Notes: a model not told the origin generated them from the letters alone. Shown: positions 20,222-30,309, counted from the stretch's first letter. The stretch is DNA of 60,139 bases from Aestuariivita sp. (GCA_026710045.1 JAPORU010000060.1:1-60139), one strand, 5' to 3'. Numbers and translations are program-made.

Positions 20222-20503
20222 TCAACCCTTATTCAACCGTTCTCGAAGTAATTTTCCCGTTCGAAAATATGGAATATTTTTTTCCACAACATGAACCGGT
20301 TCACCTGTACGCGGGTTGCGTCCCAAGCGAGCGGCACGGCGCTTTACTGCAAACGACCCGAAACCCCGCAACTCGATACGGTCGCCACGTTCAAGACTGG
20401 CCGTCATAGTTTCAAAAAATATATCAACGATCCGCTTTACTTCGTCATCATGAAACTCAGGGTTTTCTTCAGCAATAAATTCCACCAATTCAGATCGAAG
20501 CAT
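20222..20503 (-). CDS. ihfB: Integration host factor beta subunit
   Basis: A 93-aa DNA-bending protein of the HU/IHF family. The motif [12 protein letters not shown] forms the DNA-intercalating beta arm with its conserved proline, and [15 protein letters not shown] is the family core. [15 protein letters not shown] at the N-terminus distinguishes IHF-beta from HU. It forms a heterodimer with IHF-alpha, encoded elsewhere. It follows rpsA, as in many proteobacteria, with a 257-base gap that shows no gene. Confidence 0.94.
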   Translation of the reverse strand: MLRSELVEFIAEENPEFHDDEVKRIVDIFFETMTASLERGDRIELRGFGSFAVKRRAARLGRNPRTGEPVHVVEKNIPYFRTGKLLRERLNKG

Positions 20504-20760
20504 CGGCTGGCCTCCTGATGAATTGAATACTGACCCTACATATCTGCATCATCATTCGTATAAATCCTACAACGTGAATAAGAGCTTTCCAAAGAACATA
20601 CCGCCTCCGTCCTCACGGACAAAGTCGCACTTCATCCAACGCAACATCATCCGCTTTGGAGCATTCACACCACAATCGGTACGACCATCAAAAAACCATT
20701 GATGCGTAAATCATACCTCAACTAACACACAAGACCTCATGTTACCTGATCATGTGTACT

Positions 20761-22437
20761 CTATTCATCACCCTTGAGAGCCGCTCCGAGAATATCACCG
20801 AGCGACGCCCCAGCATCAGTTGAACCAAACTGTTTAACCGCCTCTTTTTCCTCTGCAATTTCACGCGCTTTAATCGATAATCCTAACCGCCGTTCTTTTG
20901 TGTCTATGCCAGTAACACGCACATCAACCTTGTCTCCAACCGAAAACCGCTCAGGCCTCTGATCGGCTCGATCACGCGAAAGATCGGAGCGTCGAATAAA
21001 TGACTTGGTGCCTTTGTACTCAACTTCGATTCCACCCTCCACGACTTTGATCACCTCAACGGTAATAACAGATCCTCTTTTGACATCACCAATAGCCTCA
21101 ACAAACTTGTTGGTTCCGAGAGCCTTAATTGAAAGCGAAACCCGCTCTTTCTCAATATCGACATCGGATACAACCGCCTGGACAACATGACCGCGCTCAT
21201 ATTTTTGAAGAGCCGCCTCACCACGCTCATCCCAAGACAAATCGGAAAGATGAACCATGCCGTCAATATCACCTTCAAGACCGATAAATAAACCAAACTC
21301 GGTAATATTCTTGACCTCACCTTCGACTTGTGTGCCTTTCGGAAACGCTTCGGCAAATACTTCCCATGGATTGCGCATTGTCTGCTTCAATCCCAATGAT
21401 ACTTTCCGTCTGGCTTGATCGATTTCCAAAATCATCACATCAACTTCTTGCGACGTCGACACTATTTTTCCTGGATGAACATTTTTCTTTGTCCAACTCA
21501 TCTCAGAAATATGAACCAATCCTTCAACTCCAGCCTCTAATTCGACAAAGGCACCATAGTCGGTTATATTGGTCACACGCCCGCGATGCACTGTCTCCAA
21601 AGGATACTTGGCGCTTACGTTGTTCCAGGGATCTTCCGTAAGTTGCTTCAGTCCTAGGCTAATGCGACAGGTTTCTTTGTTGACCTTGATAACCTGCACC
21701 TTGATTTCTTCGCCAATGCCTACCACTTCTGAGGGATGTTTGACCCGACGCCAAGCCATATCGGTAACATGAAGTAAGCCATCAACACCGCCCAAATCAA
21801 CAAACGCTCCATAGTCGGTCACGTTCTTGACAATCCCTGGCACGTTCTGCCCTTCATGCAAACTCTCGATAACCTTAATACGCTCTTCTTCTCTTGATTT
21901 TTCCAAAATCGCCCGTCTTGAGACAACAATATTCCCCTTTCGCCGATCCATGTTCAGAATTTTGAACGGCTGCTTTAAGTTCATCAGCGAAGGGACATCG
22001 CGCACGGGCCGAACGTCCACTTGAGACCCGGGCAAAAATGCGACCGCACCGCCCAGATCAACGGTGAATCCCCCTTTCACTCGAGAAAAAATAGCGCCTT
22101 CCACATTCTCGCTGTCATCATGCGCCCGTTCCAATCGATCCCATGCGGCCTCCCGACGTGCCATTTCACGGCTCAACACGGCTTCTCCACGACCGTTCTC
22201 CGAAGCTCGAAGAAATACCTCGACGACATCACCAACCGAAATTTTTGGATCTTCGCCAGGATCAGCGAATTCCTTGAGTTCGACGCGACCTTCCATTTTG
22301 TAGCCAACATCGACGACGGCTTGACCTGCTTCAATTGCGAGTACTGTTCCCTTTACGACCGATCCTTCTACGGGAGTGTCAATTTCGAAGCTTTCATTAA
22401 GGAGGGCTTCAAACTCCTCCATTGTCGCATTTTCCAT
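20761..22437 (-). CDS. rpsA: 30S ribosomal protein S1
   Basis: S1 binds mRNA and guides it to the 30S subunit. The 558-aa protein contains six S1 RNA-binding repeats, visible as recurring VTDYGAFVDLGGVDGLLHVTD-like segments (for example residues near 200, 285, 370 and 460). The frame opens at a TTG at 22470, but the ATG at 22437 is preceded by AAGGAG (12 bases upstream) and starts ENATMEEFEALL, the expected N-terminus. The usual upstream neighbour cmk is not present. S1 commonly represses its own translation through the leader. Confidence 0.96.
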   Translation of the reverse strand: MENATMEEFEALLNESFEIDTPVEGSVVKGTVLAIEAGQAVVDVGYKMEGRVELKEFADPGEDPKISVGDVVEVFLRASENGRGEAVLSREMARREAAWDRLERAHDDSENVEGAIFSRVKGGFTVDLGGAVAFLPGSQVDVRPVRDVPSLMNLKQPFKILNMDRRKGNIVVSRRAILEKSREEERIKVIESLHEGQNVPGIVKNVTDYGAFVDLGGVDGLLHVTDMAWRRVKHPSEVVGIGEEIKVQVIKVNKETCRISLGLKQLTEDPWNNVSAKYPLETVHRGRVTNITDYGAFVELEAGVEGLVHISEMSWTKKNVHPGKIVSTSQEVDVMILEIDQARRKVSLGLKQTMRNPWEVFAEAFPKGTQVEGEVKNITEFGLFIGLEGDIDGMVHLSDLSWDERGEAALQKYERGHVVQAVVSDVDIEKERVSLSIKALGTNKFVEAIGDVKRGSVITVEVIKVVEGGIEVEYKGTKSFIRRSDLSRDRADQRPERFSVGDKVDVRVTGIDTKERRLGLSIKAREIAEEKEAVKQFGSTDAGASLGDILGAALKGDE

Positions 22438-23025
22438 ATAGTATTTGTGCTCCTTATGTTGATTTGCCAAAAAATGCGTCTAGTAACATTACGCAATATG
22501 GATGTTCCGATGACGAGAACAGCAAAACAAGGGGTCAATTCCAAGTTAATGCTCTTCAAAGAACTTATTCACTTTTCGCTCCATTTTTGAAGTGAGAATT
22601 CTTGTCAAACAAACTCCATGATCAACTTTAATCATCGCAGCAATCACGACAAAAGACTGTCTTCAAAAATCGCTTAAAAATTACGTCACGTTGGTATCAT
22701 TAACTTCCAGCGGCTGCAAGAAAATAAAGAAAATCAGTTCTTACAGCCTGGGTTGTACCAATCCACATCGTCACTCAAACATTGGGTATGTCTGTCCCGG
22801 AGAGACATCCATGGACACCACAACATGAACAGTCGCCAATAACGAGACTATCTGCACAACGAACAGATTTGAAAAAATACGATTAACCGAGGGTTCATCA
22901 GCCGCGAACCCAATAATACGAATTTCTGATTTCGATAAAATTATTCAGAACTAAAAAAATCTACGACGCCTTCAAGACGATCTCATGATTGTGCTAATAC
23001 ACCACGAAATCGTTTACCTCAGCGG
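22438..23025. other. Structured-looking intergenic region upstream of rpsA
   Basis: About 590 bases between the 5-formyl-THF cyclo-ligase stop and rpsA contain no supported gene. Two hairpins stand out: ATGTCT (22788-22793) with AGACAT (22803-22808), extended by GG/CC, and GGGTTC (22891-22896) with GAACCC (22906-22911). The part next to rpsA is its leader, with an AAGGAG site at about 22450. A small RNA here is possible but not shown. Confidence 0.35.
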
Positions 23026-23586
23026 CTACAGGAATTCTCGAATTTCACGCTCCGTTACGATCATATCAAGTGGATGATCTGTTTCTTCAACCGGCACCTC
23101 TCTTATCTCCTGTTCCGCGTAGGCGAAACCAATCGCCAACGTTGGCCGCCGTCTCTTTAAGTGACAAATGATCCGGTCATAATAGCCGCCGCCATAGCCA
23201 AGTCGATGGCCCTTTCCATCAAAAGCCAGAAGAGGCACAATCATCACCTCCGGATTGAAATACTCGATTGCTACCGGGACCGGCACATTGTAATGTCCCG
23301 CTCTCATTTCGCAGTCTGGAGTCCAAACCGAAAATTGCAGACATGGAATCCCGGTCTGAACAACAGGCACGCCGACAATTCCATGAACAGCGGCCTCAAT
23401 CATTGCAGGAACCGGATCAATTTCCGTACCAATCGGGATGTAACCCGCTAAAGGTCTTCCACGGTATCTTAGCAGTACATTCGAGAGCGTTTCAGTCGCG
23501 TGCACGCTCTCGCGCTTACGTAAAGTTTCTCGGCGAATTTTAGCAACTCTGCGCGCTTCCCGCTTTTGCTCCGAAAGTCCCGTCAT
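23026..23586 (-). CDS. 5-formyltetrahydrofolate cyclo-ligase
   Basis: This enzyme converts 5-formyl-THF to 5,10-methenyl-THF using ATP, recycling an otherwise inert folate. The 186-aa protein carries the family signature GKGHRLGYGGGYYDR (residues about 125-139), the basic N-terminus QKREARRVAKIRR and the AGYIPIGTEIDP segment. Its ATG overlaps the mgtE stop in ATGA, so it is translated by coupling to mgtE. In gamma- and many other proteobacteria this family (YgfA) sits next to the 6S RNA gene. Confidence 0.94.
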   Translation of the reverse strand: MTGLSEQKREARRVAKIRRETLRKRESVHATETLSNVLLRYRGRPLAGYIPIGTEIDPVPAMIEAAVHGIVGVPVVQTGIPCLQFSVWTPDCEMRAGHYNVPVPVAIEYFNPEVMIVPLLAFDGKGHRLGYGGGYYDRIICHLKRRRPTLAIGFAYAEQEIREVPVEETDHPLDMIVTEREIREFL

Positions 23587-24974
23587 AGCAAAACGATAGA
23601 GGCCAAACCCAAAAAAGCAAAAAATCCTACAACATCTGTCACCGTCGTGACAAACGTACCCGATGCCAACGCTGGATCGACGCCCAATCTTTCAAGCGTC
23701 ACCGGAATAACGGTACCCGCCAAGCCTGCAAAAACCAAATTAACCACCATCGCAATAGCAATAACAATCCCAAGCATCAACCAACCAAACCACAGCCAGC
23801 CGATTAACCCCATCAGAACCGCAAAGAAAATCCCATTCAAAAATCCTGAAAAAACCTCTCGACAAATAATACGCCACACATTCGAACCTGTTAGATCCTT
23901 GGTCGCCAGCGCCCTTACAGCAATTGTCAACGATTGCGTTCCGGCATTACCTCCCATTGAAGCGACAATCGGCATAAGCACCGCAAGAGCAACAATCTGG
24001 GCAATTTCATCTTCAAACTGCACAATCACCAAGGATGCAATCAATGCTGTCAGCAAATTAATGAACAGCCACGGCAATCTTCTTTTGGTCGTATCGAGTA
24101 CACGGTCTGAAAGACTTTCCTCGCCCACTCCTGCCAATCGTAAGATATCCTGTGCATGCTCTTCATCAAGAACAGCCATGGCATCATCAATTGTAACGAC
24201 GCCAACCAAGCGACCTTCGATGTCCACAACCGGCGCTGAAATGAGGTGATACTGATTAAACGCATAGGCGACTTCGGCTTCCGGCTGAACCGCCGGGATC
24301 ACCTGGAAAGCGTCTTCAGTCAACTCAGCCAAAGGTGCATGACGTGGGGAGCGCATCAATTTACCCAGCGAAACAGTACCAACAGGATGAATATGAAGAT
24401 CTACCAAAATAACGTGATAGAACCGCTCCGGTAAATCAGCGCCGCTTCGCAAATGGTCAATTGCCTGCCCAACAGTCCAATGTTGTGGCGCCATGACAAC
24501 TTCGCGCTGCATGAGGCGCGCGGCCGAGTACTCCGGATAGGTCAACGCCAGTTCAACCGCTGCTCTGTCGACATCTTCCAGAGCGTCCAGAATCACTTCC
24601 TGATGAACTTTGTCCACATCCTCCAACAGGTCAACAACATCATCACTTTCCAGATCCCGAACGGCATCAGCCAATACCACTGGATTGAGAATCGAGATTA
24701 CCTCATCGCGCAGACTCTCATTAAGTTCTGAAAGAATATCACCGTCAAACTCATGTCCATACAAACGAATCAATCGACGACGATCAAACGTGTTAATTTG
24801 TTCAAGAAGATCTGCTATATCGGCAGGGTGCAACGACTCCAACAGATCGTTGAGTCTTGCCTGATCATTCAAATCAACAGCATAAAGAACAGCTGTAACG
24901 ATCTTCTTGTCTAAAGCATACGTATCCGTGGATGACGGTAAATTTTGATCGGATTGGTTCGTATCTAAGTTCAT
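23583..24974 (-). CDS. mgtE: Magnesium transporter MgtE
   Basis: MgtE is a Mg2+-gated Mg2+ channel of the inner membrane. The 463-aa protein shows the helical N-domain (LLESLHPADIADLLEQI), a pair of CBS domains around residues 145-265 and a C-terminal membrane domain with five helices, including the pore segment LMPIVASMGGNAGTQSLTI. The frame opens with GTG at 24983, but ATG at 24974 has AGGTGA with 5 bases spacing. The N- and CBS domains sense cytosolic Mg2+, so regulation is probably post-translational. Coupled to the folate cyclo-ligase gene downstream. Confidence 0.94.
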   Translation of the reverse strand: MNLDTNQSDQNLPSSTDTYALDKKIVTAVLYAVDLNDQARLNDLLESLHPADIADLLEQINTFDRRRLIRLYGHEFDGDILSELNESLRDEVISILNPVVLADAVRDLESDDVVDLLEDVDKVHQEVILDALEDVDRAAVELALTYPEYSAARLMQREVVMAPQHWTVGQAIDHLRSGADLPERFYHVILVDLHIHPVGTVSLGKLMRSPRHAPLAELTEDAFQVIPAVQPEAEVAYAFNQYHLISAPVVDIEGRLVGVVTIDDAMAVLDEEHAQDILRLAGVGEESLSDRVLDTTKRRLPWLFINLLTALIASLVIVQFEDEIAQIVALAVLMPIVASMGGNAGTQSLTIAVRALATKDLTGSNVWRIICREVFSGFLNGIFFAVLMGLIGWLWFGWLMLGIVIAIAMVVNLVFAGLAGTVIPVTLERLGVDPALASGTFVTTVTDVVGFFAFLGLASIVLL

Positions 24975-25096
24975 TTCGGTCACCTAAGGATATAAGCATG
25001 CCCATTCGCCATAAAGGCAAACGCAATAGATTTCTTCACAACTATTGCAACGGAAGTTACATTGAACATTGAACGGGACAAAAATAGGAAATATCG

Positions 25097-26389
25097 ATGA
25101 CGATTGTTCGAATTCTAACCGGTCGTATTTTATCATTCAATCAATCACCATTTGATGCTCCACCAGACGACGCAGCTGACATCTATGAAGCTGTCGCTGT
25201 CGGCAATGGGCGAATTCTCGCCATAGGTTCTTCTGCCGAATTAACGTCCACTTACCCGAACGCCCAGACCAGCAATCATCCCGACCAGCTCATTATGGCC
25301 GGTTTTGTTGATCCGCATGTTCATTACCCGCAGACAGCCATCATTGCCAGTTGGGGAAAACAACTCATTGACTGGCTCAATACGTACACCTTTCCCGAAG
25401 AAATCAAATTTATTGATCAAAATTACGCGCGTTTGATTGCATCACGCTACTTCGATCTGACGCTTGCCTCAGGTACAACAACAACCTGTTCATTCTGCAC
25501 CATTCATCCTGAAAGTGTCGAAGCATTTTTTAAGGAAGCACAAAACCGTAAACTGCGCGTGGTCGCCGGCAAGACATGCATGGATCGGAATGCTCCGCCC
25601 GAATTATGCGACACAGCTCAAACAGCTTACGATGAGAGCAAAAGATTACTTAATCTCTGGCATGGTGTTGACCGCTTGTCCTATGCTATCACACCACGAT
25701 TTTCGCCCACATCAAGTCACGAACAACTTGAGGCCCTTGGTGCACTGTGGAAAGAATTTCCCAATTGCTTGATGCAAACGCATCTCAGTGAGCAAATCGA
25801 TGAAGTCGCCTGGGCAAAACAACTGTTTCCTGATGCACGCGATTATCTCGACACTTATGAACAACACGGATTGCTGAATCGAAATGGACTTTACGGACAT
25901 GCCATCCACCTTGAAACCCGAGAACGTGACAGATTGCTTGACGTAAGCGCAGCGCTGATTCATTGTCCAACCTCCAACACGTTCATAGGATCCGGTCTCT
26001 TCGATGCAACGAACCTTATTTCAATGGGGCAACGGGTCGGATTAGCTTCCGACATTGGTGGCGGATTCTCTTTTTCAATGTTGCGAACCATGGCGAGCGC
26101 CTATGAAATCGCTCAACTTCAAGGCAAAGCCCTACACCCGTCCCAACTGTTGTGGTTAGCAACAGCTGGATCAGCCGCTACCTTACACATGGACGATAGA
26201 ATCGGAAACATTCGCACCAATTTTGAAGCCGATCTCATCGCAATTGACTTAAAATCAACTCCTGCAATTTCTCAACGTGCCGAATACGCAGAAAATATTT
26301 GGGAAGAGATCTTTCCGACGATTATGATGGGAGATGACCGTGCCATTACCCAACTCTGGATTCATGGGGAACCGCGCCCAAAAAATTGA
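25097..26389 (+). CDS. guaD: Guanine deaminase
   Basis: GuaD hydrolyses guanine to xanthine and ammonia. The 430-aa amidohydrolase has the zinc site FVDPHVHYPQ near residue 73, the guanine deaminase strand SYAITPRFSPTSS, HLSEQIDEV, LYGHAIHL and the catalytic ASDIGGG near residue 317. The ATG at 25097 has AGGAAA 7 bases upstream. Xanthine formed here is the substrate of XdhAB about 10 kb away, linking the two loci functionally. It is divergent from mgtE; a quinone-oxidoreductase-like gene follows 36 bases downstream. Confidence 0.95.
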   Translation: MTIVRILTGRILSFNQSPFDAPPDDAADIYEAVAVGNGRILAIGSSAELTSTYPNAQTSNHPDQLIMAGFVDPHVHYPQTAIIASWGKQLIDWLNTYTFPEEIKFIDQNYARLIASRYFDLTLASGTTTTCSFCTIHPESVEAFFKEAQNRKLRVVAGKTCMDRNAPPELCDTAQTAYDESKRLLNLWHGVDRLSYAITPRFSPTSSHEQLEALGALWKEFPNCLMQTHLSEQIDEVAWAKQLFPDARDYLDTYEQHGLLNRNGLYGHAIHLETRERDRLLDVSAALIHCPTSNTFIGSGLFDATNLISMGQRVGLASDIGGGFSFSMLRTMASAYEIAQLQGKALHPSQLLWLATAGSAATLHMDDRIGNIRTNFEADLIAIDLKSTPAISQRAEYAENIWEEIFPTIMMGDDRAITQLWIHGEPRPKN

Positions 26390-26425
26390 ACACTAACTTA
26401 AGACAGAACGAAAAAGGAAAGATGT

Positions 26426-27391
26426 ATGCTTGCTTGCCGTGTTACCGCATTTGATCAACTTCCTGAGATACAATCCATTGAGATTCCAGAGCCAAAGGAC
26501 CACCAAGTACGCTTGACTGTAAAGGCCTGTGGTTTGAATTTTGCAGATTTACTGATGCAGGCTGGCACATATCAAGACACTCCCAAATTACCTTTCACGC
26601 TTGGAATGGAAGTAGCTGGCGAAATCAATGCCGTTGGTAAGATGGTTCGTCACCTTTCAGTCGGCGACCGCGTTGCGGTCTTTGGCGGACAGGGTGGTCT
26701 TGCCGAACAAGCCAATTACGATGCCCAACACGTACTGAAGATACCCGACACAATGAATTTCGAACATGCGGCGGCTTTCCAGATTGCGTACGGAACCAGT
26801 CACGTTGCGCTCGCACATCGCGCCAAACTTGTGGCAGGGGAGACTCTTGTGGTCCTTGGCGCGGCCGGCGGCGTAGGATTAACGGCCATTGAGATTGGGA
26901 AGGCATTGGAAGCCACAGTCATTGCCGTCGCTCGCGGAGTTCATAAATTAGATGTCGCTCAATCAGTTGGTGCCGATCACGTCATTGATTCCGACAACGA
27001 CAACTTGCGCGACACAATACGTGACTTGGGTGGTGCCGACGTAGTCTATGACCCGGTCGGTGGAGCAGGCTTCATGTCCGCACTGCGCGCTTGCAACCCT
27101 GAAGCCAGATACCTCACAATTGGATTCGCAAGTGGGGATATTCCGCAAATTCCGGCGAATTATCTCCTTGTGAAGAACGTCACAATACATGGATTCTACT
27201 GGGGAGGTTATCGGACTTTTCGGCCTGACATCATATCGAACAGCCTTACCGAACTGATCCATTGGTATGGTGAGAACAAACTGCGTCCTCACATCAGCCA
27301 CCGCCTTCCTCTCAAGCAAGCTGTCGAAGGCTTAGAAATCTTGAGAAAGAGACAGTCCACCGGGAAGATTATCATCATCCCCGACGGATAA
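26426..27391 (+). CDS. Zinc-less medium-chain oxidoreductase, NADPH:quinone reductase type
   Basis: The 321-aa protein belongs to the MDR superfamily in the quinone oxidoreductase branch: a GroES-like N-terminal domain (KACGLNFADLLMQAGTYQ) and a Rossmann domain with VLGAAGGVGLTAIEIGKAL near residue 142. The zinc ligands of alcohol dehydrogenases are absent. ATG at 26426 follows AAGGAAAG. It sits just behind guaD and may be cotranscribed, although no purine role is known; the substrate cannot be told from sequence. Confidence 0.9.
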   Translation: MLACRVTAFDQLPEIQSIEIPEPKDHQVRLTVKACGLNFADLLMQAGTYQDTPKLPFTLGMEVAGEINAVGKMVRHLSVGDRVAVFGGQGGLAEQANYDAQHVLKIPDTMNFEHAAAFQIAYGTSHVALAHRAKLVAGETLVVLGAAGGVGLTAIEIGKALEATVIAVARGVHKLDVAQSVGADHVIDSDNDNLRDTIRDLGGADVVYDPVGGAGFMSALRACNPEARYLTIGFASGDIPQIPANYLLVKNVTIHGFYWGGYRTFRPDIISNSLTELIHWYGENKLRPHISHRLPLKQAVEGLEILRKRQSTGKIIIIPDG

Positions 27392-28062
27392 TCGCATACC
27401 TCCATCACATAGCAAAGACGCCGATCAACCCTTACACACTCTGACCTGACCCACCGTATGACATGACAATCAGGATGAGACTTTTATTGCGAACGCCGCA
27501 CCAAAAATGTGCTAAAATTTTGGTTTTCTGTATCCTGACCGACCATGGCCGCGCGCGCTGTCACACAATCTGGCAAAAGTCAACGATACCCAAAGAGACA
27601 ACAGGGTCTGTCCACACTAATCATAATCACCTTTATTAAGTGCTCGATCAAATAATCAATCATGCGCTCTTGCATGATGCGCACACTGAAAGTCAATTGA
27701 ACCGAAGCAAACAACTACAACCACACAATATCGCAACATTATTCAGCCACAAAAGCCATCTCCGAACCAAAAATCTGTAATTATGTCAGCAAACCTGTGA
27801 AAGCCGATAGAATTCCCTTGCGCAAAAGGTCTATTGCTGCTCTTTTTCATTTTAGTCCACCTATGCTTTGTTATCCGTATTAAACTCTCTTTGTCTTTTT
27901 GCAGCATCAAAAATGAAAATGTCAGAGTTTGGTTTCAAATTAAAACACACCTTATTTTACAGATGTTTGTTCGTTACAAATTAACAGCGAGAGTCTGTTG
28001 TCGATCACCTTCATTAAGTGATGATATCTCAATAATTGTAATTTTATCGAGATGATTGTGCA
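27392..28062. other. Long AT-rich gap before the orphan ATPase
   Basis: About 670 bases without a supported gene, tRNA or clear terminator. The right half is strongly AT-rich, unlike the flanking housekeeping genes. A plus-strand frame around 27834-28055 encodes no recognisable domain. Decayed genes or a promoter region of the ATPase are possible. Confidence 0.4.
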
Positions 28063-29352
28063 ATGACTCCAGAACAAAAAGAACGCTTAAGGAACTTTAT
28101 TGATGACGGAGAGAAGGAGCCGCCACCCGTCTTTGTGGGGCGTGAGAATATTCTTGATGAAATTATTCGAAAATCAGTACGAGCATTCGCGAAAGGGAGA
28201 TCTCCACAAGGTAGCACGCGAGTAATCCAAGGTGCACCCGGTGCCGGAAAAAGCTCGCTCTTGTCTGAACTATCATTAAGAAGCAAAGAAAGCGCCCTTC
28301 CCCGTGTTGTCAAAATTTCAGACATTAATTTGAAGCAAAATATTCCGAACATAATCCGTTCCATTGCATTAACCGGGACGATGACGGAAAAAAGCTGGGC
28401 TGTTGTATTGCAAAGATATCGGGAGAAGTGGGCCGAACGACTTGAACCCTTACAGGGTTTAGCTCTGGATTTCAATTTGGACATCGATCTAAGCAAGTTT
28501 ATCAATAAAGGCCACATCAATACACTGATTGAACTTGAAGAGAAAATTCCTTCAAATCGATGGCATTCCTCAGTGATACTTGCCGTTGACGAAGCTCAAA
28601 ATCTACCACCAGGCAATTATACACCTCACGCTGACTTTCTACAAAGCATTCATAATTCAACAACATCATTACCAATTACCCAAGTCTTAGCTGGCTTGAG
28701 TGATACACAAGAACGTGTTCTCCAGATGGGCATGACGAATGGCGTCCGCTTCCACACCATTGGCTGTCTTAGTCGAAGCGAGCAGATTGAACTGATTGAC
28801 AAATTCTGCGATCATTTTGGAATCGAAATAGGATCACAACGTAAAATATTAATGGAATTTTTTGCTCCTACAAATGGTTGGCCACGTCATATGTATTGGG
28901 CTCAGCAGGCCTTGGCTGAAATATTGCTTGATCCAGACATTGATGGATATATGGATAACATTGAGGATTGGGTATCTCTCCAGAAAAGGCGTGACGAATT
29001 TAGAATCGGATATTATCAAGTCCAAACCAGTCCCGATATGGAGTCGTCCCGTAAATTACTTGCTGCCGTTCTGATGGAGGTTGGTCGAAAACAAAACAAT
29101 AACGAACGATTTTTCTTCGATGAAGTTAAGGATGCGGTGATCAAGCATGAAAGCAAAGACAAAGGATCGGGATGGCAAATTCCCGAAGGTTTAAACGCAC
29201 AATCTTACTTACAACACCTTATTCGACGAGGAGTCTTGCAGAAAGACTCAAGGTCGGAGTCATATGTATGCCCAATTCCCAGTTTTCAAAGTTATCTCAT
29301 TGAACAGGGCGGTCTTGATCCAGAAAATTTGAATGAATACACAGGGCCTTGA
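28063..29352 (+). CDS. Orphan AAA/ORC-like ATP-binding protein
   Basis: I recognise the fold class, not a named gene. The 429-aa protein has a Walker A motif GAPGAGKSS near residue 57, a Walker B VILAVDEAQN near residue 170, a sensor-1-like segment ITQVLAGLSDT near residue 203 and a sensor-2-like GWPRHMYWA near residue 272, followed by a helical and probable winged-helix region. FVGRENILDEI just before the P-loop domain is typical of Orc1/Cdc6- and STAND-like ATPases. It has no effector domain and no partner gene on the same strand. AT-rich codons and surroundings suggest acquisition by transfer. A role in defence, DNA handling or signalling is speculative. Confidence 0.8.
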   Translation: MTPEQKERLRNFIDDGEKEPPPVFVGRENILDEIIRKSVRAFAKGRSPQGSTRVIQGAPGAGKSSLLSELSLRSKESALPRVVKISDINLKQNIPNIIRSIALTGTMTEKSWAVVLQRYREKWAERLEPLQGLALDFNLDIDLSKFINKGHINTLIELEEKIPSNRWHSSVILAVDEAQNLPPGNYTPHADFLQSIHNSTTSLPITQVLAGLSDTQERVLQMGMTNGVRFHTIGCLSRSEQIELIDKFCDHFGIEIGSQRKILMEFFAPTNGWPRHMYWAQQALAEILLDPDIDGYMDNIEDWVSLQKRRDEFRIGYYQVQTSPDMESSRKLLAAVLMEVGRKQNNNERFFFDEVKDAVIKHESKDKGSGWQIPEGLNAQSYLQHLIRRGVLQKDSRSESYVCPIPSFQSYLIEQGGLDPENLNEYTGP

Positions 29353-29512
29353 CCACCAACAATTTCGCCTGTCACGCCGATTTGGAAAAAATTCTCGTGC
29401 CTTGAAATCTCTTCTCACAAACACTTGAAATTACATAATTACCACCAATATAAGTGGTGTGTCCCCGGACTATCCGGATCTTGAAATCTTGACTTTTAAT
29501 GGAGCTATCGTA

Positions 29513-30250
29513 ATGGCTGAATTCGACACAATCCGGACCAGCGTTGGTGCACGCGCGTCCCAGATTGATGAAGGACTTCGTGCACACATGAGTAAAGTCT
29601 ATGGTACAATGTCCATAGGCATGCTGCTTACCTTTGCCGTGGCTTGGGCTGTAGGATCAAGCCCCTATCTGCTTTCTTTCTTTCGCAATCCAGCGACATT
29701 GAGTCCCAATATTCTCGGATGGATCGTCATGTTTGCGCCGTTAATCATGGTATTTGCTTTTGGCGCCGCCATTAATCGTCTCTCGGCTGCCGCTGCACAA
29801 TTATTCTTCTACACATTTGCTTCGGTCATGGGCCTCTCTATTGCGTGGATATTCCAAGCCTTTACCGGCATGTCGATTGCGCAAGTGTTTCTGATTACAT
29901 CAATCGCATTTGCCGGGTTATCGCTCTGGGGGTATACAACGAAACGTGACATTTCCGCTTGGGGATCGTTTTTGATCATGGGTGTGATTGGACTCATCAT
30001 TGCGTCGATTGTGAACCTGTTTCTATTATCGTCAGCTCTGATGTTCGCAATCTCGGTGATTGGCGTTCTGATTTTCGCTGGGCTGACAGCCTATGACACA
30101 CAAAACATCAAGAACAACTACATACAAATGTCTCGGACCGGAAACGCTGAATGGTTGGGGAAAGCAGCCATAATGGGTGCTCTCAGTCTCTACATTAACT
30201 TTATTAACATCTTTATGCTGTTACTGCAGTTATTTGGAAGTCGCGAATAG
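29513..30250 (+). CDS. Bax inhibitor-1/YccA family membrane protein
   Basis: A 245-aa integral membrane protein with about seven hydrophobic helices and the family C-terminus LSLYINFINIFMLLLQLFG. The AYDTQNIKNNY segment near residue 200 is the conserved BI-1 motif with the pH-sensing aspartate region. YccA/BI-1 proteins act as inner-membrane proteins that modulate FtsH or leak Ca2+. The ATG at 29513 is set by GGAG with 8 bases spacing; the frame opens further upstream without a ribosome site. The gene is followed by a strong terminator. Confidence 0.93.
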   Translation: MAEFDTIRTSVGARASQIDEGLRAHMSKVYGTMSIGMLLTFAVAWAVGSSPYLLSFFRNPATLSPNILGWIVMFAPLIMVFAFGAAINRLSAAAAQLFFYTFASVMGLSIAWIFQAFTGMSIAQVFLITSIAFAGLSLWGYTTKRDISAWGSFLIMGVIGLIIASIVNLFLLSSALMFAISVIGVLIFAGLTAYDTQNIKNNYIQMSRTGNAEWLGKAAIMGALSLYINFINIFMLLLQLFGSRE

Positions 30251-30270
30251 TACGTTCCTTGACCCTTGAT

Positions 30271-30309
30271 TGTAAAAAAAGCCGACTCTATCGAGTCGGC
30301 TTTTTTACA
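30271..30309 (+). terminator. Strong bidirectional intrinsic terminator
   Basis: A perfect inverted repeat: stem GCCGACTC/GAGTCGGC with loop TATC (30281-30300), flanked by A7 on the left and T6 on the right, all inside a longer palindrome tgta...taca. It ends the BI-1 gene on the plus strand and, by symmetry, rpmG on the minus strand. Confidence 0.95.

Noticed and set aside
22021..22590. A 189-codon plus-strand frame
   Set aside because: It is antisense to the N-terminal coding part of rpsA and shows no protein family.
23566..24249. A 227-codon plus-strand frame
   Set aside because: It is the complement of the mgtE membrane domain; low-complexity Thr/Ser/Pro content is typical of a shadow frame.
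27834..28055. A 73-codon frame before the orphan ATPase
   Set aside because: AT-rich, no domain, no ribosome site.
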